From the NCBI GenBank assembly GCA_003557125.1, contig PWPN01000367.1, positions 1-6,713 of the forward strand: a stretch of DNA of 6,713 nucleotides, in the 5' to 3' direction. Below the pieces are notes generated by a model. It was given only the letters and a program-made list of their open reading frames with translations. It did no database searches and was not told where the DNA came from. Positions 6,154 to 6,713 of the stretch are shown in pieces; within the stretch, counting starts at the first letter, position 1, and each line of letters starts with the position of its first letter. The position numbers and the translations under genes are program-made. This stretch comes from Phycisphaerae bacterium (GTDB taxonomy: Bacteria; Planctomycetota; Phycisphaerae; UBA1845; PWPN01).

Positions 6154-6218
6154 GCCCGGGGATTGGCCGACCTTTCGCCAAGGGGGGGCGGCGGGGTCGC
6201 CCGATGCAATCCCCGGGC
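6154..6218. repeat. 12-bp perfect inverted repeat between divergent promoters
   Basis: gcccggggattg (6154-6165) pairs perfectly with caatccccgggc (6207-6218) across 41 bases. Two shorter nested pairings lie inside: cgacc 6168-6172 with ggtcg 6195-6199, and cgcc 6176-6179 with ggcg 6187-6190. The right arm can also form an alternative small hairpin with the following cttcggg. It may be an operator for a dimeric regulator, a structured RNA element, or chance in GC-rich DNA; the 12-bp perfect arm makes chance less likely. Confidence 0.6.
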
Positions 6219-6253
6219 TTCGGGCGAATATGGCGGTCTGCCGGGGGGGCGGT

Positions 6254-6259
6254 TATACT
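6254..6259 (+). promoter_or_regulatory. -10-like element ahead of the SDR gene
   Basis: TATACT is a five-of-six match to the -10 consensus, about 80 bases before the ATG. No good -35 is found at 16-18 bases upstream (the region is TGGCGG-like), so the call is weak. Confidence 0.35.
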
Positions 6260-6339
6260 TCGCGGTGAGCGATAAAAAACACGATTGAAACGCTCCAGCG
6301 GCATTTATTTCCAGGATCTGAATCTGAGGTTTCCGTCAA

Positions 6340-6713
6340 ATGAAGGTACTTGTGACCGGTTCGAGCGGGCAGATCGGAACCAACCTGGCCCTCACCCTGC
6401 AGGCCCGTGGCGACGAGGTCGTCGGCGTGGATCGTCGACCCAATACGTGGACCGACCGGATCGAGACGGTCCTGCTCGACCTGCGGACCGCCCGGGCGGA
6501 GGATCTGCCCGCAGGCCCCTTTGACGCCGTCGTTCATCTGGCTGCCCACGCGAAGGTCTTCGAGCTCGTCGAGCAGCCGGAGCGGGCACTCGAAAATGTC
6601 ACGATGTGCTTTACCGCCCTGGATTTCGCACGGCTCCAGAATGCCCCCTTCATCTTCGGCAGTTCCCGCGAGGTGTACGGCGACATCCATCGGCATGTCA
6701 CCGAAGAGGCGGC
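6340..6713 (+). CDS. NAD(P)-dependent epimerase/dehydratase, extended SDR (3' end outside window)
   Basis: The first 124 residues of an extended short-chain dehydrogenase/reductase, the family of UDP-sugar epimerases and dehydratases, which remodel nucleotide sugars or related substrates in the cytoplasm. It begins with a beta strand and the Rossmann motif GSSGQIG (7-13). D31 (VVGVDRR) ends the second strand and suggests NAD preference; D47-L48 and HLAAHAKV (66-73) follow as expected, then N86 and FGSSREVYG (106-114), the strand carrying the active-site Ser. The YxxxK pair lies past the window edge. The ATG at 6340-6342 directly precedes the first strand, and TGAGGT ends 9 bases upstream as ribosome-binding site. 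The substrate cannot be told; the SSREVYG form differs slightly from the more common SSxxVYG. It is divergent from rpsP and probably not functionally tied to it. Confidence 0.9.
   Translation, partial: MKVLVTGSSGQIGTNLALTLQARGDEVVGVDRRPNTWTDRIETVLLDLRTARAEDLPAGPFDAVVHLAAHAKVFELVEQPERALENVTMCFTALDFARLQNAPFIFGSSREVYGDIHRHVTEEA

Larger units (their letters stand above)
5978..6339. other. Divergent intergenic region between rpsP and the SDR gene
   Basis: This 362-bp stretch separates two divergently read genes and holds no credible coding sequence. It contains the rpsP leader with GC-rich direct repeats (cggcccgcg at 6045-6053 and 6059-6067; gcgcccgg at 6065-6072 and 6083-6090), a candidate minus-strand promoter, a 12-bp inverted repeat, several G-runs and a plus-strand -10-like element. 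No tRNA or other known small RNA was recognised. Confidence 0.7.

Noticed and set aside
6253..6696. A 147-residue minus-strand open frame opposite the SDR gene
   Set aside because: It is antisense to a clear Rossmann-fold coding sequence and resembles no family I recognise.

Overview
The window is about 6.7 kb of GC-rich bacterial DNA carrying ordinary chromosomal genes. The six recognisable minus- and plus-strand families are housekeeping or widely distributed, and I see no transposase, phage gene, CRISPR array or defence system. Several features suggest a planctomycete-like lineage, perhaps Phycisphaerae: high GC, a two-Cys-pair DsbD, rpsP-trmD-rplS without rimM, and intergenic AT-rich arrays of the gatttgagatttcag type plus short palindromic dispersed repeats. 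This assignment is inference from texture and gene order, not a demonstrated identity.

Layout, left to right. (1) Bases 1-2358, plus strand: the 3' part of a dsbD/ScsB-type membrane thiol:disulfide interchange protein whose start lies before the window. (2) 2359-2700: a non-coding convergent gap with three repeat families, namely an echo of the dsbD 3' end, a 55-bp AT-rich tandem array, and short repeats running into the tatD stop. (3) 2701-5977, minus strand: a probable operon read right to left as rpsP (ribosomal protein S16), trmD (tRNA m1G37 methyltransferase), rplS (ribosomal protein L19), yraN (UPF0102) and tatD (metal-dependent hydrolase). rpsP and trmD are tightly coupled; trmD-rplS and rplS-yraN are separated by 202 and 312 bp, and the latter gap is full of palindromic dispersed repeats. 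(4) 5978-6339: a divergent regulatory region with candidate promoters on both strands and a 12-bp inverted repeat between them. (5) 6340 to the right edge, plus strand: the N-terminal half or less of an extended-SDR NAD(P)-dependent sugar epimerase/dehydratase-like protein.

The minus-strand operon is a translation and tRNA-modification cluster with two accessory nucleic-acid enzymes. DsbD and the SDR protein are separate units flanking it. The most interesting observations are a roughly 50-residue hydrophilic insertion in TrmD, the repeat-laden spacers inside a ribosomal-protein operon, the in-frame duplicated tail beyond the dsbD stop, and the inverted repeat in the divergent promoter region. 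No new system is convincingly visible.
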